From a virus, in the IMG/VR virus record IMGVR_UViG_3300021378_000055, positions 1 through 42,158 of that record: a stretch of 42,158 nucleotides of DNA; one strand, written 5' to 3'. Below, in pieces: positions 15,225-23,136 of this stretch. Made by a program: the position numbers and the translations under genes. Numbering within the stretch: the first letter of the stretch is position 1; each line of letters begins with the position of its first letter. The notes below the pieces were generated by a model. It did not search any database, had not been told where the DNA came from, and saw only the letters and a program-made list of their open reading frames with translations.

Positions 15225-15258
15225 AGAACAACGTAGTTAATTAAAACTACGTTGTTCT
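15225..15258 (-). terminator. 14-bp perfect inverted repeat, probable terminator or mRNA 3' hairpin
   Basis: Arms AGAACAACGTAGTT (15225-15238) and AACTACGTTGTTCT (15245-15258) are perfectly complementary around a 6-base loop. It lies between the stop of the acidic gene at 15289 and the late promoter at 15211-15220. No clear U-run follows. Confidence 0.65.
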
Positions 15259-15288
15259 GGGGGGCCGTTCTACTCAGTTAGTAGAGCG
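15259..15288 (+). other. tRNA-like 5' half fragment (acceptor plus D-arm), not a complete tRNA
   Basis: The plus strand reads GGGCCGTTCTACTCAGTT followed by AGTAGAGCG. This closely resembles the 5' half of a bacterial tRNA (GGGCCGTTAGCTCAGTTGGTAGAGC), including the CTCAGTT D-loop and GTAGAGC. No anticodon arm or 3' half follows; the sequence passes straight into the stop codon of the gene at 15289. It could be a relic of a captured tRNA or a coincidence within a hairpin (CTAC/GTAG). Confidence 0.4.
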
Positions 15289-16401
15289 TTACTTATTTTT
15301 CTTAGATTCGTATAGTGATTTCATATTTTCTACAGTGTGTTCTGATACTTGCACTTTCATATCCTGTGCGTCTAAATAACGCTTTAGACTTAGGTTTACG
15401 TTTTGCGCAAAGTCATATGCTTCGCCATGTGACGTTTGTTCAAGTTCACTTGCATCTGCTGGAGAATTAGCCCATTCATTTAATTTTGTTTGAATTGCTT
15501 CTTCTGATAGTCCTGCATTTTTCATCATGATTACCATCTGTGTTGTATCCATTGTAGGTGCTTCGTTTACTGACTCAGTTTTGCAACCACAATCACTTGC
15601 ACAATCACATGGATCATTTCCACAACAACCGCATGAAGATTCTTCTAGCTCTTCTGATTCAAACTGAATGTCATCATCTAGTTGGTGTGCTGTTGACTTG
15701 TCCATTTTTGTTTTATATTTTTTGCCGTTAAATTCAAATTCTGATTTACCTGCACGTGATGCCGCTGCCGCTGCTTGGTTAAATGCGTTTTCATCTAAAT
15801 CGTCTTCTTCTAATGATTCCCATGGTGCTTTTGATACTGATACTTTTTTGCGCTTCTCGCCACGCTCTGGTTCGTCTGCTGACTGCATTGCACGTTTCAT
15901 TGCTTTTTCTTTTTCTTCGTCAGACATTGAAGATTCATCCATGTCGCCTTCCATTTCTTTCTCATCATGGTAATAGTCAGTGCCACGTCTTATAAGATCA
16001 TTAAAATCTTCATTCTTTGCATCGCACCAGTGTAGTATATCAGCAATAATGTCACCTGGATGATCTGCATTCATACTGGTTAGAATACTATCTATATTTC
16101 TTACAGAGTCTGAATCGCCTACTGCTTCTTCTACTGATTCATCTGCCATGTCTGCTGCCACTTTAATGTCAGCCTCGCCATCGCCATCAATATCAACTTC
16201 AATCCAATGATCTCCATCTTTGTCGTATGCACTGTTTTCACAATCTGATGTTGGATGACCCATTTCGTCACCACAATCTTTACATACCATTTTTTTATTT
16301 TCTGGTGCAGCTTCTTTCATTTCTCTGTCAACTGCTGGGCTCTGAGCTACTTGTTGTGCTTCACGGCCTGCAAGTTTTAATAATCTGTCTAAATCACTCA
16401 T
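15289..16401 (-). CDS. Acidic protein with zinc-type Cys sites and a Cys cluster
   Basis: This 370-residue, very acidic protein has a C40-C43-H49-C54 pattern (VCKDCGDEMGHPTSDC) that could bind zinc. A second block near residues 256-272 has seven Cys in 17 positions (CGCCGNDPCDCASDCGC), like a metallothionein. Between them is a segment FNQAAAAASRAGKSEFEFNG followed by KKYKTK, a type seen in phage head-associated proteins. The ESKKNK end and the ESL/SLYES repeats resemble prohead-associated sequences. Overlap with the upstream gene is 8 bases. The function is unknown; an internal head or scaffold-like role is inference. Confidence 0.6.
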   Translation of the reverse strand: MSDLDRLLKLAGREAQQVAQSPAVDREMKEAAPENKKMVCKDCGDEMGHPTSDCENSAYDKDGDHWIEVDIDGDGEADIKVAADMADESVEEAVGDSDSVRNIDSILTSMNADHPGDIIADILHWCDAKNEDFNDLIRRGTDYYHDEKEMEGDMDESSMSDEEKEKAMKRAMQSADEPERGEKRKKVSVSKAPWESLEEDDLDENAFNQAAAAASRAGKSEFEFNGKKYKTKMDKSTAHQLDDDIQFESEELEESSCGCCGNDPCDCASDCGCKTESVNEAPTMDTTQMVIMMKNAGLSEEAIQTKLNEWANSPADASELEQTSHGEAYDFAQNVNLSLKRYLDAQDMKVQVSEHTVENMKSLYESKKNK

Positions 16402-16885
16402 TGCCTTTTTCCTTTTCTTTTTTAATTTTAGCTAATTCTTTGATGAAACTTTTGTTGTACTCGTCACCAAAAAAGTCATCGGAGTTAACCTTTTCAGCTT
16501 CGTTATATTCACCATCTTCTAATACACTTTTAACATCTGTTTGCTCGACTTCGTCGTCTGCATCAATTTCGTGTTCACCTTTTACTTTAAGTACACCATC
16601 TCTCAATCCAATCAAGTTTTGGATTTCTGTCTGTATTTGAAAGCCACTTACTGGTAAGTTGACTTCAAACTCATGTCTATAGACCTCATAACCTCTGTGG
16701 TTAGGAAAGTCTGTTGGTATACTCTGTAACATTGTTTTCTTGGCAGCACCGAGTCCGTTCGAGTCATATTTTAATAGGTGCTTCTCGATTCGATCACACT
16801 GATCGTCTGTTAATTCATGAATTGTCTTAATCTTAAATTTCCAAGATTTTTTAGATTCACTCAAGTATTGTGTATAGGATTTCAT
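16394..16885 (-). CDS. Hypothetical head/packaging-associated protein
   Basis: This 163-residue protein starts with MKSYTQYLSESKK, a type of amphipathic N-terminus common in T4-like prohead proteins and in internal proteins trimmed by the prohead protease. The middle is alpha/beta (FEVNLPVSGFQIQTEIQNL) and the C-terminus is acidic then basic (IKELAKIKKEKEKGNE). The start has GGAGAA upstream. It lies between gp16 and the acidic Cys-rich protein and overlaps the latter by 8 bases. No enzyme motif is seen. Confidence 0.55.
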   Translation of the reverse strand: MKSYTQYLSESKKSWKFKIKTIHELTDDQCDRIEKHLLKYDSNGLGAAKKTMLQSIPTDFPNHRGYEVYRHEFEVNLPVSGFQIQTEIQNLIGLRDGVLKVKGEHEIDADDEVEQTDVKSVLEDGEYNEAEKVNSDDFFGDEYNKSFIKELAKIKKEKEKGNE

Positions 16886-16905
16886 AGCTATATTCTCCGT
16901 TAATA

Positions 16906-17445
16906 CTATTTATCTTTTTGCTTCATTTGGCTCACGATTTCTGAAAGCATGCTTGCCCTGTCGTTAACAAATTTGCCTTCTATCTCCTCTGGGTCGTCTT
17001 CATCATCTTGCTTTAATTTAATCTGATGTTCCAGTTTTCTTTCATCCATGTCAAGTTTACGTTGTCTCATTTGTAACTCGAGCATTTTTAATTTCTTGTC
17101 CATCTTTGCTTGTTTTGCTTGAAGTGCTGCTGTTAACATTTTACTTGCACTATCAAATACTGGAGCAGCATTTCTATCTTCTACGTTTTTGCCCAAATCA
17201 ACTAACTCATCAAATGTCTGTATTGCTTTTGCAGCATATTCATCCATTTCTCTATCCAGTTCTTCCAATCCAGTTACCATAGGAAGTGCAGCATCAGTAC
17301 GTTGTGCCAAGTCCAATTGCCCTCGGTATTCAACAATATTATTTTCTGCTTCTTCTAGAGTAATTACTTCGTCTTCAACATCAAGTGGAATGTCAATATC
17401 TTCAATAGGAGGTAGGTTGAATTCTTCTTCAAGTTTTTTTGTCAT
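16906..17445 (-). CDS. 16: Terminase small subunit gp16
   Basis: This 179-residue protein is acidic at the N-terminus and forms a long helical core (ALPMVTGLEELDREMDEYA, then IQTFDELVDLGKNVEDRN and AAPVFDSASKMLTAALQAKQ) that corresponds to the central helices of T4 gp16 ([20 protein letters not shown]). A charged coiled-coil-like tail follows. Known role: ring-forming regulator of gp17 packaging. Its ATG overlaps the gp4 stop (ATGA), a typical head-gene arrangement. Confidence 0.75.
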   Translation of the reverse strand: MTKKLEEEFNLPPIEDIDIPLDVEDEVITLEEAENNIVEYRGQLDLAQRTDAALPMVTGLEELDREMDEYAAKAIQTFDELVDLGKNVEDRNAAPVFDSASKMLTAALQAKQAKMDKKLKMLELQMRQRKLDMDERKLEHQIKLKQDDEDDPEEIEGKFVNDRASMLSEIVSQMKQKDK

Positions 17446-17879
17446 TTTCTTCTCTTTTTAGGTTTATTAAAAATTTGATGTTCAGTAATAACTCTGAATC
17501 CCAGTCCCTGTGCTCTGCACCAAGCTCTGGCCGCTTCCCATTTTGCATGGTTTACGACAGCTGCTGCTTTTTCTGCCTGGCTTTTTGCTTCGCCCAGTGT
17601 TTGCCCTGCTGGTTTAATTTCTACTATCTCGGCATGATTTTGCCCATTTTTGTCTTTGTATACCATCAATAGATCTGGAACATAGGTACTATTCTTTCCA
17701 GTAAGTGGATTTTTATATGGTATCCTGTGTGTCTCACTACCCCAACCTACAACACTGGGATGACTATCACACATACGGAAAACTGTTAACTCCCAACCGC
17801 TACGGTATCTTGGGCGTCCTTTTCCTAAATATTTTTGTGGATTTTGTGGCTCATATTCACCTTGATGGAATTTTGCCAT
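17442..17879 (-). CDS. 4: Head completion protein gp4
   Basis: This 145-residue protein begins MAKFHQGEYEPQNPQKYLGK and carries RYRSGWELTVFRMCDSHP, a segment typical of marine T4-like gp4 head completion proteins. It is followed by VPDLLMVYKDKNG and AEIVEIKPA: a D and an E-x-K as in TnsA/PD-(D/E)XK nuclease folds. The C-terminus is basic. Known role: needed to finish DNA-filled heads before tail joining. It shares one base with the upstream tail gene and 4 bases with gp16. Confidence 0.9.
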   Translation of the reverse strand: MAKFHQGEYEPQNPQKYLGKGRPRYRSGWELTVFRMCDSHPSVVGWGSETHRIPYKNPLTGKNSTYVPDLLMVYKDKNGQNHAEIVEIKPAGQTLGEAKSQAEKAAAVVNHAKWEAARAWCRAQGLGFRVITEHQIFNKPKKRRK

Positions 17880-18496
17880 TATTCTGTCTCTATTTCATAA
17901 CCTTCATACAAAAAGTCAATTCTGTATTCTACTAATCCACTTTCACTATAGCTAAGAGTGTCTGCGCCAATATTTGTAATTATTGGGTTCCAAACAGTAA
18001 TAGTGTTGGTATCACTCTCGCCACTTTTTCTTGTAATTGTTATTTTAGAAATAAAGTATTTTTGATCTTGTAATTTATAGCCAGTACCTGTATTGCCGTC
18101 AAAGAAACCAACTGATGATATATCATCCATTGTTAACATACCTCCAGCAGTATCCATTACCCCGCCATAATAATATTTTGAATAACTCTTTAGGAATTTT
18201 TCAATCTGTGCATCACGAGTATCATACGCAATTAAAGAAATTGGCGTATATGTTATATTTTGTTGTACAATTCTTTTTTTGTTGAACTGATTCAATGTAG
18301 TTGATTGAACATCGTAGCTAGGCATATCAATACTTACGATACGATTCAAATCCAAGGTGGTAAACCCACCTGACTCAGTCAGGTGGGATAATTGTACGGA
18401 GAATTGAAATTTGTGTCTAGGCAATAGAGTCTGTTCAGTAACCCCACTTGAGGTCTGATTGTACGCTTTTGATGCTGCATCACCTAAAAATCCCAT
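17879..18496 (-). CDS. Tail-tube-fold protein, second copy (gp19/gp48/gp54-like)
   Basis: This 205-residue protein has the tail-tube pattern: HKFQFSVQLSHL, then a strand with IVSIDMPSYDVQSTTLNQFNK, then QNITYTPISLIAYD, and a C-terminal strand VEYRIDFLYEGYE. It is like gp19 next door but diverged, so it may be a tube-initiator, tube-terminator or baseplate-side tube protein. Ribosome-binding site AAGGAA. It is 22 bases downstream of gp19 and shares a base with gp4. Which T4 number it equals I cannot decide. Confidence 0.7.
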   Translation of the reverse strand: MGFLGDAASKAYNQTSSGVTEQTLLPRHKFQFSVQLSHLTESGGFTTLDLNRIVSIDMPSYDVQSTTLNQFNKKRIVQQNITYTPISLIAYDTRDAQIEKFLKSYSKYYYGGVMDTAGGMLTMDDISSVGFFDGNTGTGYKLQDQKYFISKITITRKSGESDTNTITVWNPIITNIGADTLSYSESGLVEYRIDFLYEGYEIETE

Positions 18497-18518
18497 AATC
18501 TATTCCTTTTGGTTTAGA

Positions 18519-19148
18519 TTAGTTAGTACCAGGTGCTGTTGAAACTGAACTATCGTTTGCTGAGTCTGCTCCATCAGTACCTAATAGCTCGCCACTCTTT
18601 TTATCATTGTGTGATGCATTGTCATAACGGATTGTTGCAGTGATTTGCACGGCTTCTGAAGTTGCGTAGTTTAAATCACCATATTGAATACTTGGAATAA
18701 AGCAACCTGCTAATGTCCATGTGTCCATTACATTGTCATCGCCAGCGCCATTAGAACCATCTAATGTTTCAATTTTCATTGAAAATTTATAACTTGCACC
18801 AGCTTTTGGTGATGATTGGTCATTGTGGTTTACTTGGCGACTTAGTTGTTTGCCTAGTTGTGAAATTACTTCGCCATCTACATCATCACGTAGTACTAGC
18901 GTAATATCTTGCCACATGTGCTTGCCTGCTAAACGGATCTTTGAGTTGTATGTATCAATAGTTACATCGTCATGATCTAATGAAGGTCTTGTTACACTAA
19001 CAACATTGCGTGTTACTAGTGGTCCACCTGAAACACCGCCTAGATTTGTAAATGTTACACGGAAACGGTATTGTAGTTTTGGCATTAAAGTTGCGCCGCT
19101 ATCGTCAGCCGCGTCCACTGGGACACCAAAGTTTGAAATTACAGCCAT
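18519..19148 (-). CDS. 19: Tail tube protein gp19
   Basis: This 209-residue protein has the gp19 layout: YRFRVTFTNLGG near the N-terminus, VVSVTRPSLDHDDVTIDTYN, then GKHMWQDITLVLRDDVDG, and SYKFSMKIETLDGSNGAGDD before the final strands (IQYGDLNYATSEAVQITATI). The C-terminal 30 residues are a flexible Ser/Asp/Ala tail. Known role: hexameric rings forming the inner tail tube. A strong ribosome-binding site (AAGGAG) and a late promoter at 19179-19188 precede it. Confidence 0.9.
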   Translation of the reverse strand: MAVISNFGVPVDAADDSGATLMPKLQYRFRVTFTNLGGVSGGPLVTRNVVSVTRPSLDHDDVTIDTYNSKIRLAGKHMWQDITLVLRDDVDGEVISQLGKQLSRQVNHNDQSSPKAGASYKFSMKIETLDGSNGAGDDNVMDTWTLAGCFIPSIQYGDLNYATSEAVQITATIRYDNASHNDKKSGELLGTDGADSANDSSVSTAPGTN

Positions 19149-19178
19149 TTTAATTCTCCTTAAAAATATTTGCTATTT

Positions 19179-19188
19179 GTATTTATCT
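19179..19188 (-). promoter_or_regulatory. T4-type late promoter (AGATAAATAC) for gp19
   Basis: Minus-strand AGATAAATAC has its predicted start point about 26 bases before the gp19 ATG, directly after the terminator at 19204-19230. Confidence 0.65.
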
Positions 19189-19203
19189 ATATTGCTCAGA
19201 AAA

Positions 19204-19230
19204 AAAGAGCAGGGTATTTTTCTGCTCTTT
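19204..19230 (-). terminator. Rho-independent terminator
   Basis: Arms AAAGAGCAG (19204-19212) and CTGCTCTTT (19222-19230) pair, with a T-run on the minus strand. It lies after the stop of the oxygenase-like gene at 19247 and before the gp19 late promoter. Confidence 0.8.
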
Positions 19231-19246
19231 TTATATCTTTTAACAA

Positions 19247-19933
19247 TTAGTTACGTGTGCAACTAACTCCTTTTGTGTCTTCTGGTGATTGTGCAAAAGG
19301 TAAAACTTTTAGTAACCAGTTAGTACTGATTTCTAAGTTTTCCTGACGTGGTCTGTTTAGTTCACCCATTGAATTTAGGTGAATGTCACAGCTAAAGTGC
19401 CACACATCATCCATGAAGGATACACCACTGTGGATTTTACGAGTGTTTACTATGTACCAACGACGTGGTTCAAATGTAACTACTTTCCCATCATGAATAA
19501 ATGTAAATTCATGTTGGTTATTACCATTTGCGAAGTTCATTAAACGTACACTGTCACCATAAATGTGTCCATCTGATTTCAATGATTTCCATTTATCGCG
19601 GTGAGGAAATAAGTAATCTCCGCAATCATACATCAAACAACCAAGAGTTGTTGTGTTGATTGGTAAATCCCATCCTTGAGGAACAAAATTGTATTCAAAC
19701 CCGCCTTTTGGGCCGTTTTCTGATCCTGCTTTTTGGTTATCTTTTGTAGGTCGTTGTCTTTTAATCAGCGCCGGGTTGTTATTAAATTCTTTCGCCTGTT
19801 GAATAACATCTTCTGGTAGCCATGCATCTAATTCGATGATGTCGCCTGCAGATTGAAATAGCCATTGTGAGCTCAGTGGCTGTACGTGCGAAGTTACCGT
19901 TGACTGAATGTGAAAGTTGTCTGATCCATCCAT
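19247..19933 (-). CDS. 2OG-Fe(II) oxygenase-like protein (Asp/Asn hydroxylase type)
   Basis: This 228-residue protein has HRD (H111, D113) in LFPHRDKWK and a later His (H168) in TRKIHSGVSF, giving the HxD...H facial triad. SVRLMNFANG and EPRRWYIVNTRKIH fit the jelly-roll order of aspartyl/asparaginyl beta-hydroxylases. The usual 2OG-binding Arg about ten residues after the distal His is not obvious (WHFSCD is there instead), so activity is uncertain. It stands alone between sheath and tube genes with its own late promoter and terminator, which hints at modifying or joining the virion. Confidence 0.65.
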   Translation of the reverse strand: MDGSDNFHIQSTVTSHVQPLSSQWLFQSAGDIIELDAWLPEDVIQQAKEFNNNPALIKRQRPTKDNQKAGSENGPKGGFEYNFVPQGWDLPINTTTLGCLMYDCGDYLFPHRDKWKSLKSDGHIYGDSVRLMNFANGNNQHEFTFIHDGKVVTFEPRRWYIVNTRKIHSGVSFMDDVWHFSCDIHLNSMGELNRPRQENLEISTNWLLKVLPFAQSPEDTKGVSCTRN

Positions 19934-19985
19934 TTTAAGTCTCCATTCTTATATACTAGTATAGAAGATTAATAGTCTTCTACCA

Positions 19986-19994
19986 GTATTTAGC
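19986..19994 (-). promoter_or_regulatory. T4-type late promoter (GCTAAATAC)
   Basis: Minus-strand GCTAAATAC lies about 52 bases before the ATG at 19933, directly behind the sheath-gene terminator. The same variant, with GCTAAATAC in place of GCATAAATAC, occurs at 22528 and in both halves of the palindrome at 29498. Confidence 0.6.
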
Positions 19995-20005
19995 TAAAAC
20001 CAACA

Positions 20006-20034
20006 AAAAAGGGGCACATAAAGCACCCCTTTTT
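20006..20034 (-). terminator. Rho-independent terminator of the tail sheath gene
   Basis: Arms AAAAAGGGG (20006-20014) and CCCCTTTTT (20026-20034), with T-rich sequence on either strand. It follows the sheath stop at 20056. Confidence 0.85.
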
Positions 20035-20055
20035 ATTATTTATTTTGATTACTTA

Positions 20056-22476
20056 TTAACCAAGTTCGCCTGTGTTTAGGATACGGATTGGAATGTAAAT
20101 AAACTCTGCTGCTTTAGTTGGCTCAATCGCCACGTCAATATAAAGTTCATTTGCATCAATACGTGCTGGTGTGTTGTTTGTTTCATCACACACAACTGCA
20201 AAGTCATAAACGCCACGCTGTGAAAGAATGTTTGACATAAATCCATCAAATGTTCCTTTAGCATTGTCACGTGTGTTTTTGTCATTTGGCTCAAACAAGT
20301 ATGGACGTCCAATAGTTGCAAAACGCTCTCTTAGGTAAGCTGTTAGACGTGCTACATTAACACGATCAAGTGCTGAAGCACCTGCATGTAATGTTTTCTG
20401 ACCATAAACAACAATACCGTCTGCTGCAAAGCGAGCAATTGGGTTTAGGCTGTTTAGATACATCGCATCACGTGTTCCTTGGTTAAGTGACACTGCTACA
20501 AATTCGCCTTCGCTGTTGATATAACCAACGTTTGCTGCGTTTTGTACTTGGCCACGTGTTAGTCCTGCTGGAGCAAACCATTGGAAACTTACGTTATCAC
20601 TGTATGCATATGTATAAAGTACACTGTGTGAAGCCGGTGCTACTACACTTAATCCACTTGATGGATCAGTTGTTAGTACACTTGGATAATATGCTGCTGC
20701 ATATGTATTGCGAGAAACTAGCCCTGCTTCACCATTTTCAATTGCATTAGTACCTTGTACCCATGCTACTGAATCGCTTGGTGCTAAACGCAATGGCGAG
20801 TCAACTACAACAAATGCTGTTTCATTACGATCACTGTTTAGTGTTACCATTTCATCCATCATTTCTGGATAGCCTGGTGCTGCAATTAAGCGGAATGTTA
20901 CTGTTTCTTCACGTAACTCTGTGCCTGATGCACTTGCTTGGAGTGCTGCAACTATTACTGCACGTTGTGCTAGACGACCAAATGAACCTGCGCCGGTTGC
21001 TTGATTTGGTGCATTGTTGCGCCATTTCCAAGCTGTTGTTAGGCTTGCATCATATTCGCGAACAGTGCTACTTGAGCGGCACATATTAACTGCTGATGTT
21101 CCAACTGGATAAAGCAATGGGTCTGGACCGCCTGGTAGTACATCACCAGATGCTACATAAGCGCCCGCTGCTGTGTCTAAATCAGTAATGTCACCAAATA
21201 CTACACCTGCTGATGTTGATTGGTCTGTGTTATCTTTTAGTACCCATGCCGTGCCGCTGTGGCGATACATTACTGGGTATCCGTCTGCATCAGTATCAAT
21301 CCAGTAATCGCCTGCTGATAGTGCGCCGCCTACTGAGTTTGTCAATGGTGCTGATGAACTGTATTGAACACTAGTTGCACGTACCCATTTTTGTACGCCA
21401 CCGTCTAGAGCTACTTCAAATACTGCTAAGTCATTTACTGCATTGTCAAACCATAATGTACCATCAACTGGATTACCAACTGGTTGTGTTGTTGCTACGT
21501 TTACTACATAACCACCAGTTGCAACTGTTGGATCTGTTGAAATATCGTCCCAACCACTTTGAATATCATCCCAACGTCTAATTGTAATATCGCTTGCACC
21601 TACTACTAACCAAATGTCACCATCAACTAGGTTACGTGCTACTGCTCCAGTACCATCTTGGAATGTGTCTCCAATAACACCTGTTGGTGCCAATGCTTGT
21701 GCATAATATGGCTTCTGTGTTACAAATGCGCCGTTATCTGCTGTGTATAATTGTACATCAATGTTAACACCGCCGCCTGGTGTTGTTGTTTTAATCCACA
21801 CATTACCAGTTACTGGTGATGCTGGTGCGCTATAGTGAGGTGCAAATGTAGCTGTTACTGCCACCCATGCTCCAGTATCGCCCACGTAGTACTCTACTTT
21901 TGTGTCTGAAACACCGTTTGCTACTGCTACTAGATAGTCGCCATCAACAACTGATGCTGTTGGTGCGCCACCTGAAGTAATTTCAACTGTTGGTGTTTTT
22001 GCTACCCAATCGTTGCCGTCAAACTCGAAGATGCCCCAGTTTGAAGTTGTTGGGTTAATCCAATATGTACCACTATCTACAGGACCTGTTGGTGCTGTTG
22101 ATAATGGACGTAGTGAAGTTAGGTCAATGTCGCCGCGAACAATGTATGCTGCTGAGCTTTGACCTAGGAAGCTGTATGCCGCTAGCAAACCATATTCGTT
22201 AGTTTCATCACCTTGCACTACACCACCACTAACTTGACGGAAGTCTACGTTACCGAAAAATTGTGTTAGTTCACGTTGTGATGTAACTAAGATTGGTTTA
22301 CCCGCATTGGCTTTTTTGGTATGTTTTGCAATACCGTCAGTCTCTGTACCAGTTGGGTCTACTTTGTTTTCGCCTGTTGCGATGAAAAGCATAGGCACTG
22401 TGCCTGTTCCTGCTGGACCATATACTGACTCGTCTGTTACTGAAACCTGTACGCCAGGTGAGACTAGATTTGCCAT
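20056..22476 (-). CDS. 18: Tail sheath protein gp18 with inserted repeat array
   Basis: This 806-residue protein has N-terminal SPGVQVSVTDESVYGPAGTG and C-terminal VAIEPTKAAEFIYIPIRILNTGE-type ends typical of gp18; T4 gp18 is 659 residues. The extra length is a region from about residue 125 to 430 made of six short repeats with a G-D/T-x-W/Y start and an aromatic-G-x-W end (GTYWINPTTSNWGIFEFDGN, GDYWIDTDADGYPVMYRHSG). These would form small beta domains on the outer sheath surface. Late promoter at 22528-22536, ribosome-binding site TAGGAG, strong terminator. Confidence 0.95.
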   Translation of the reverse strand: MANLVSPGVQVSVTDESVYGPAGTGTVPMLFIATGENKVDPTGTETDGIAKHTKKANAGKPILVTSQRELTQFFGNVDFRQVSGGVVQGDETNEYGLLAAYSFLGQSSAAYIVRGDIDLTSLRPLSTAPTGPVDSGTYWINPTTSNWGIFEFDGNDWVAKTPTVEITSGGAPTASVVDGDYLVAVANGVSDTKVEYYVGDTGAWVAVTATFAPHYSAPASPVTGNVWIKTTTPGGGVNIDVQLYTADNGAFVTQKPYYAQALAPTGVIGDTFQDGTGAVARNLVDGDIWLVVGASDITIRRWDDIQSGWDDISTDPTVATGGYVVNVATTQPVGNPVDGTLWFDNAVNDLAVFEVALDGGVQKWVRATSVQYSSSAPLTNSVGGALSAGDYWIDTDADGYPVMYRHSGTAWVLKDNTDQSTSAGVVFGDITDLDTAAGAYVASGDVLPGGPDPLLYPVGTSAVNMCRSSSTVREYDASLTTAWKWRNNAPNQATGAGSFGRLAQRAVIVAALQASASGTELREETVTFRLIAAPGYPEMMDEMVTLNSDRNETAFVVVDSPLRLAPSDSVAWVQGTNAIENGEAGLVSRNTYAAAYYPSVLTTDPSSGLSVVAPASHSVLYTYAYSDNVSFQWFAPAGLTRGQVQNAANVGYINSEGEFVAVSLNQGTRDAMYLNSLNPIARFAADGIVVYGQKTLHAGASALDRVNVARLTAYLRERFATIGRPYLFEPNDKNTRDNAKGTFDGFMSNILSQRGVYDFAVVCDETNNTPARIDANELYIDVAIEPTKAAEFIYIPIRILNTGELG

Positions 22477-22527
22477 TTTGGAATTCTCCTATATCATAAT
22501 TACGTAATTAGAATCTATGTTCTATAC

Positions 22528-22536
22528 GTATTTAGC
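22528..22536 (-). promoter_or_regulatory. T4-type late promoter (GCTAAATAC) for the sheath gene
   Basis: Minus-strand GCTAAATAC has its predicted start point about 47 bases before the gp18 ATG. Confidence 0.6.
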
Positions 22537-22578
22537 GGATTTTCAGGAAAAGGGGCTGAAACAGAGTTATATTAGTAG

Positions 22579-23076
22579 TTAACCTAAATGTTGCATTAAC
22601 ACACGAGTATTAAAAGCTAACTCAGATAGTCCACTGTTGTTGTCAATAGTATAATCTGCCATCCATTGTTCTAAACTCATCGAGTCTTTGGATTCAGATT
22701 CTAGATGCATACTTCTATCTACCCAGATGCAATAATCAAATACACCTGTATTTTTCATTGCAAAGAATTCACGCTTGTTGCGTAATCCACAATAGATATC
22801 ATATTTTTTAAACATTTCACGGCCCAATGTAGCCGCGTCACTAAGATTATAATCGCAGATTGCATCATACCATTCTTTGCGATGGTTATGTCTATCTGCA
22901 TAACATTCTTCTTCGCTAGTGTAGTTATACTTGTCTTTTAAATCATTATAGATAAAAAGTTTTGAACAAAATTGTGAACTACTTTCGAAACTGTATCCAT
23001 ATTCATCACGGAGTATTTCACACACTGTGTCTTTGCCATGACGTCCATGTCCAATTACTAGTAGTTTATGTTTCAT
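22579..23076 (-). CDS. Deoxynucleoside monophosphate kinase-like, T4 gp1 type
   Basis: This 165-residue P-loop kinase opens with LLVIGHGRHGKDTVCEIL, whose G9-T17 loop matches the GxxRxGKDT type of T4 gp1 (GVKRSGKDT). A DRxxHRKEWYDAICDYN segment follows, as expected for NMP binding, and IWVDR comes later. T4 gp1 is 241 residues, so this is a short form. Family role: phosphorylation of dNMPs to feed replication. A perfect sigma70-like promoter at 23101-23129 gives it early expression although it sits between late genes. Confidence 0.7.
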   Translation of the reverse strand: MKHKLLVIGHGRHGKDTVCEILRDEYGYSFESSSQFCSKLFIYNDLKDKYNYTSEEECYADRHNHRKEWYDAICDYNLSDAATLGREMFKKYDIYCGLRNKREFFAMKNTGVFDYCIWVDRSMHLESESKDSMSLEQWMADYTIDNNSGLSELAFNTRVLMQHLG

Positions 23077-23100
23077 TTGTTTTTCTCCTATTGTTTTTAT

Positions 23101-23129
23101 ATTATAATAGGATCTGGGCCGATAGTCAA
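23101..23129 (-). promoter_or_regulatory. Sigma70-like promoter of the dNMP kinase gene
   Basis: On the minus strand the -35 is TTGACT (23124-23129), the spacer 17 bp and the -10 TATAAT (23101-23106). The predicted leader is about 18 bases with AATAGGAG as ribosome-binding site. Confidence 0.8.
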
Positions 23130-23136
23130 TCTATTT

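Noticed and set aside
15207-15231. TTG start at 15231 for the QueC-like gene
   Set aside because: It lies upstream of the predicted late transcription start and inside the hairpin; the ATG at 15207 fits the promoter spacing.
15259-15330. Complete tRNA gene
   Set aside because: Only the acceptor 5' strand and D-arm resemble a tRNA; no anticodon arm, T-arm or 3' acceptor strand follows.
16905-16914. Late promoter (AGATAAATAG) before the gene at 16885
   Set aside because: The motif consists of the last codons and stop of the terminase small-subunit gene (Lys-Asp-Lys-stop), so it may be chance; not listed as a feature.
20532-21089. Leu/His-rich plus-strand open frames opposite the sheath gene
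   Set aside because: Composition is that of an antisense shadow; no ribosome-binding site or promoter on that strand.
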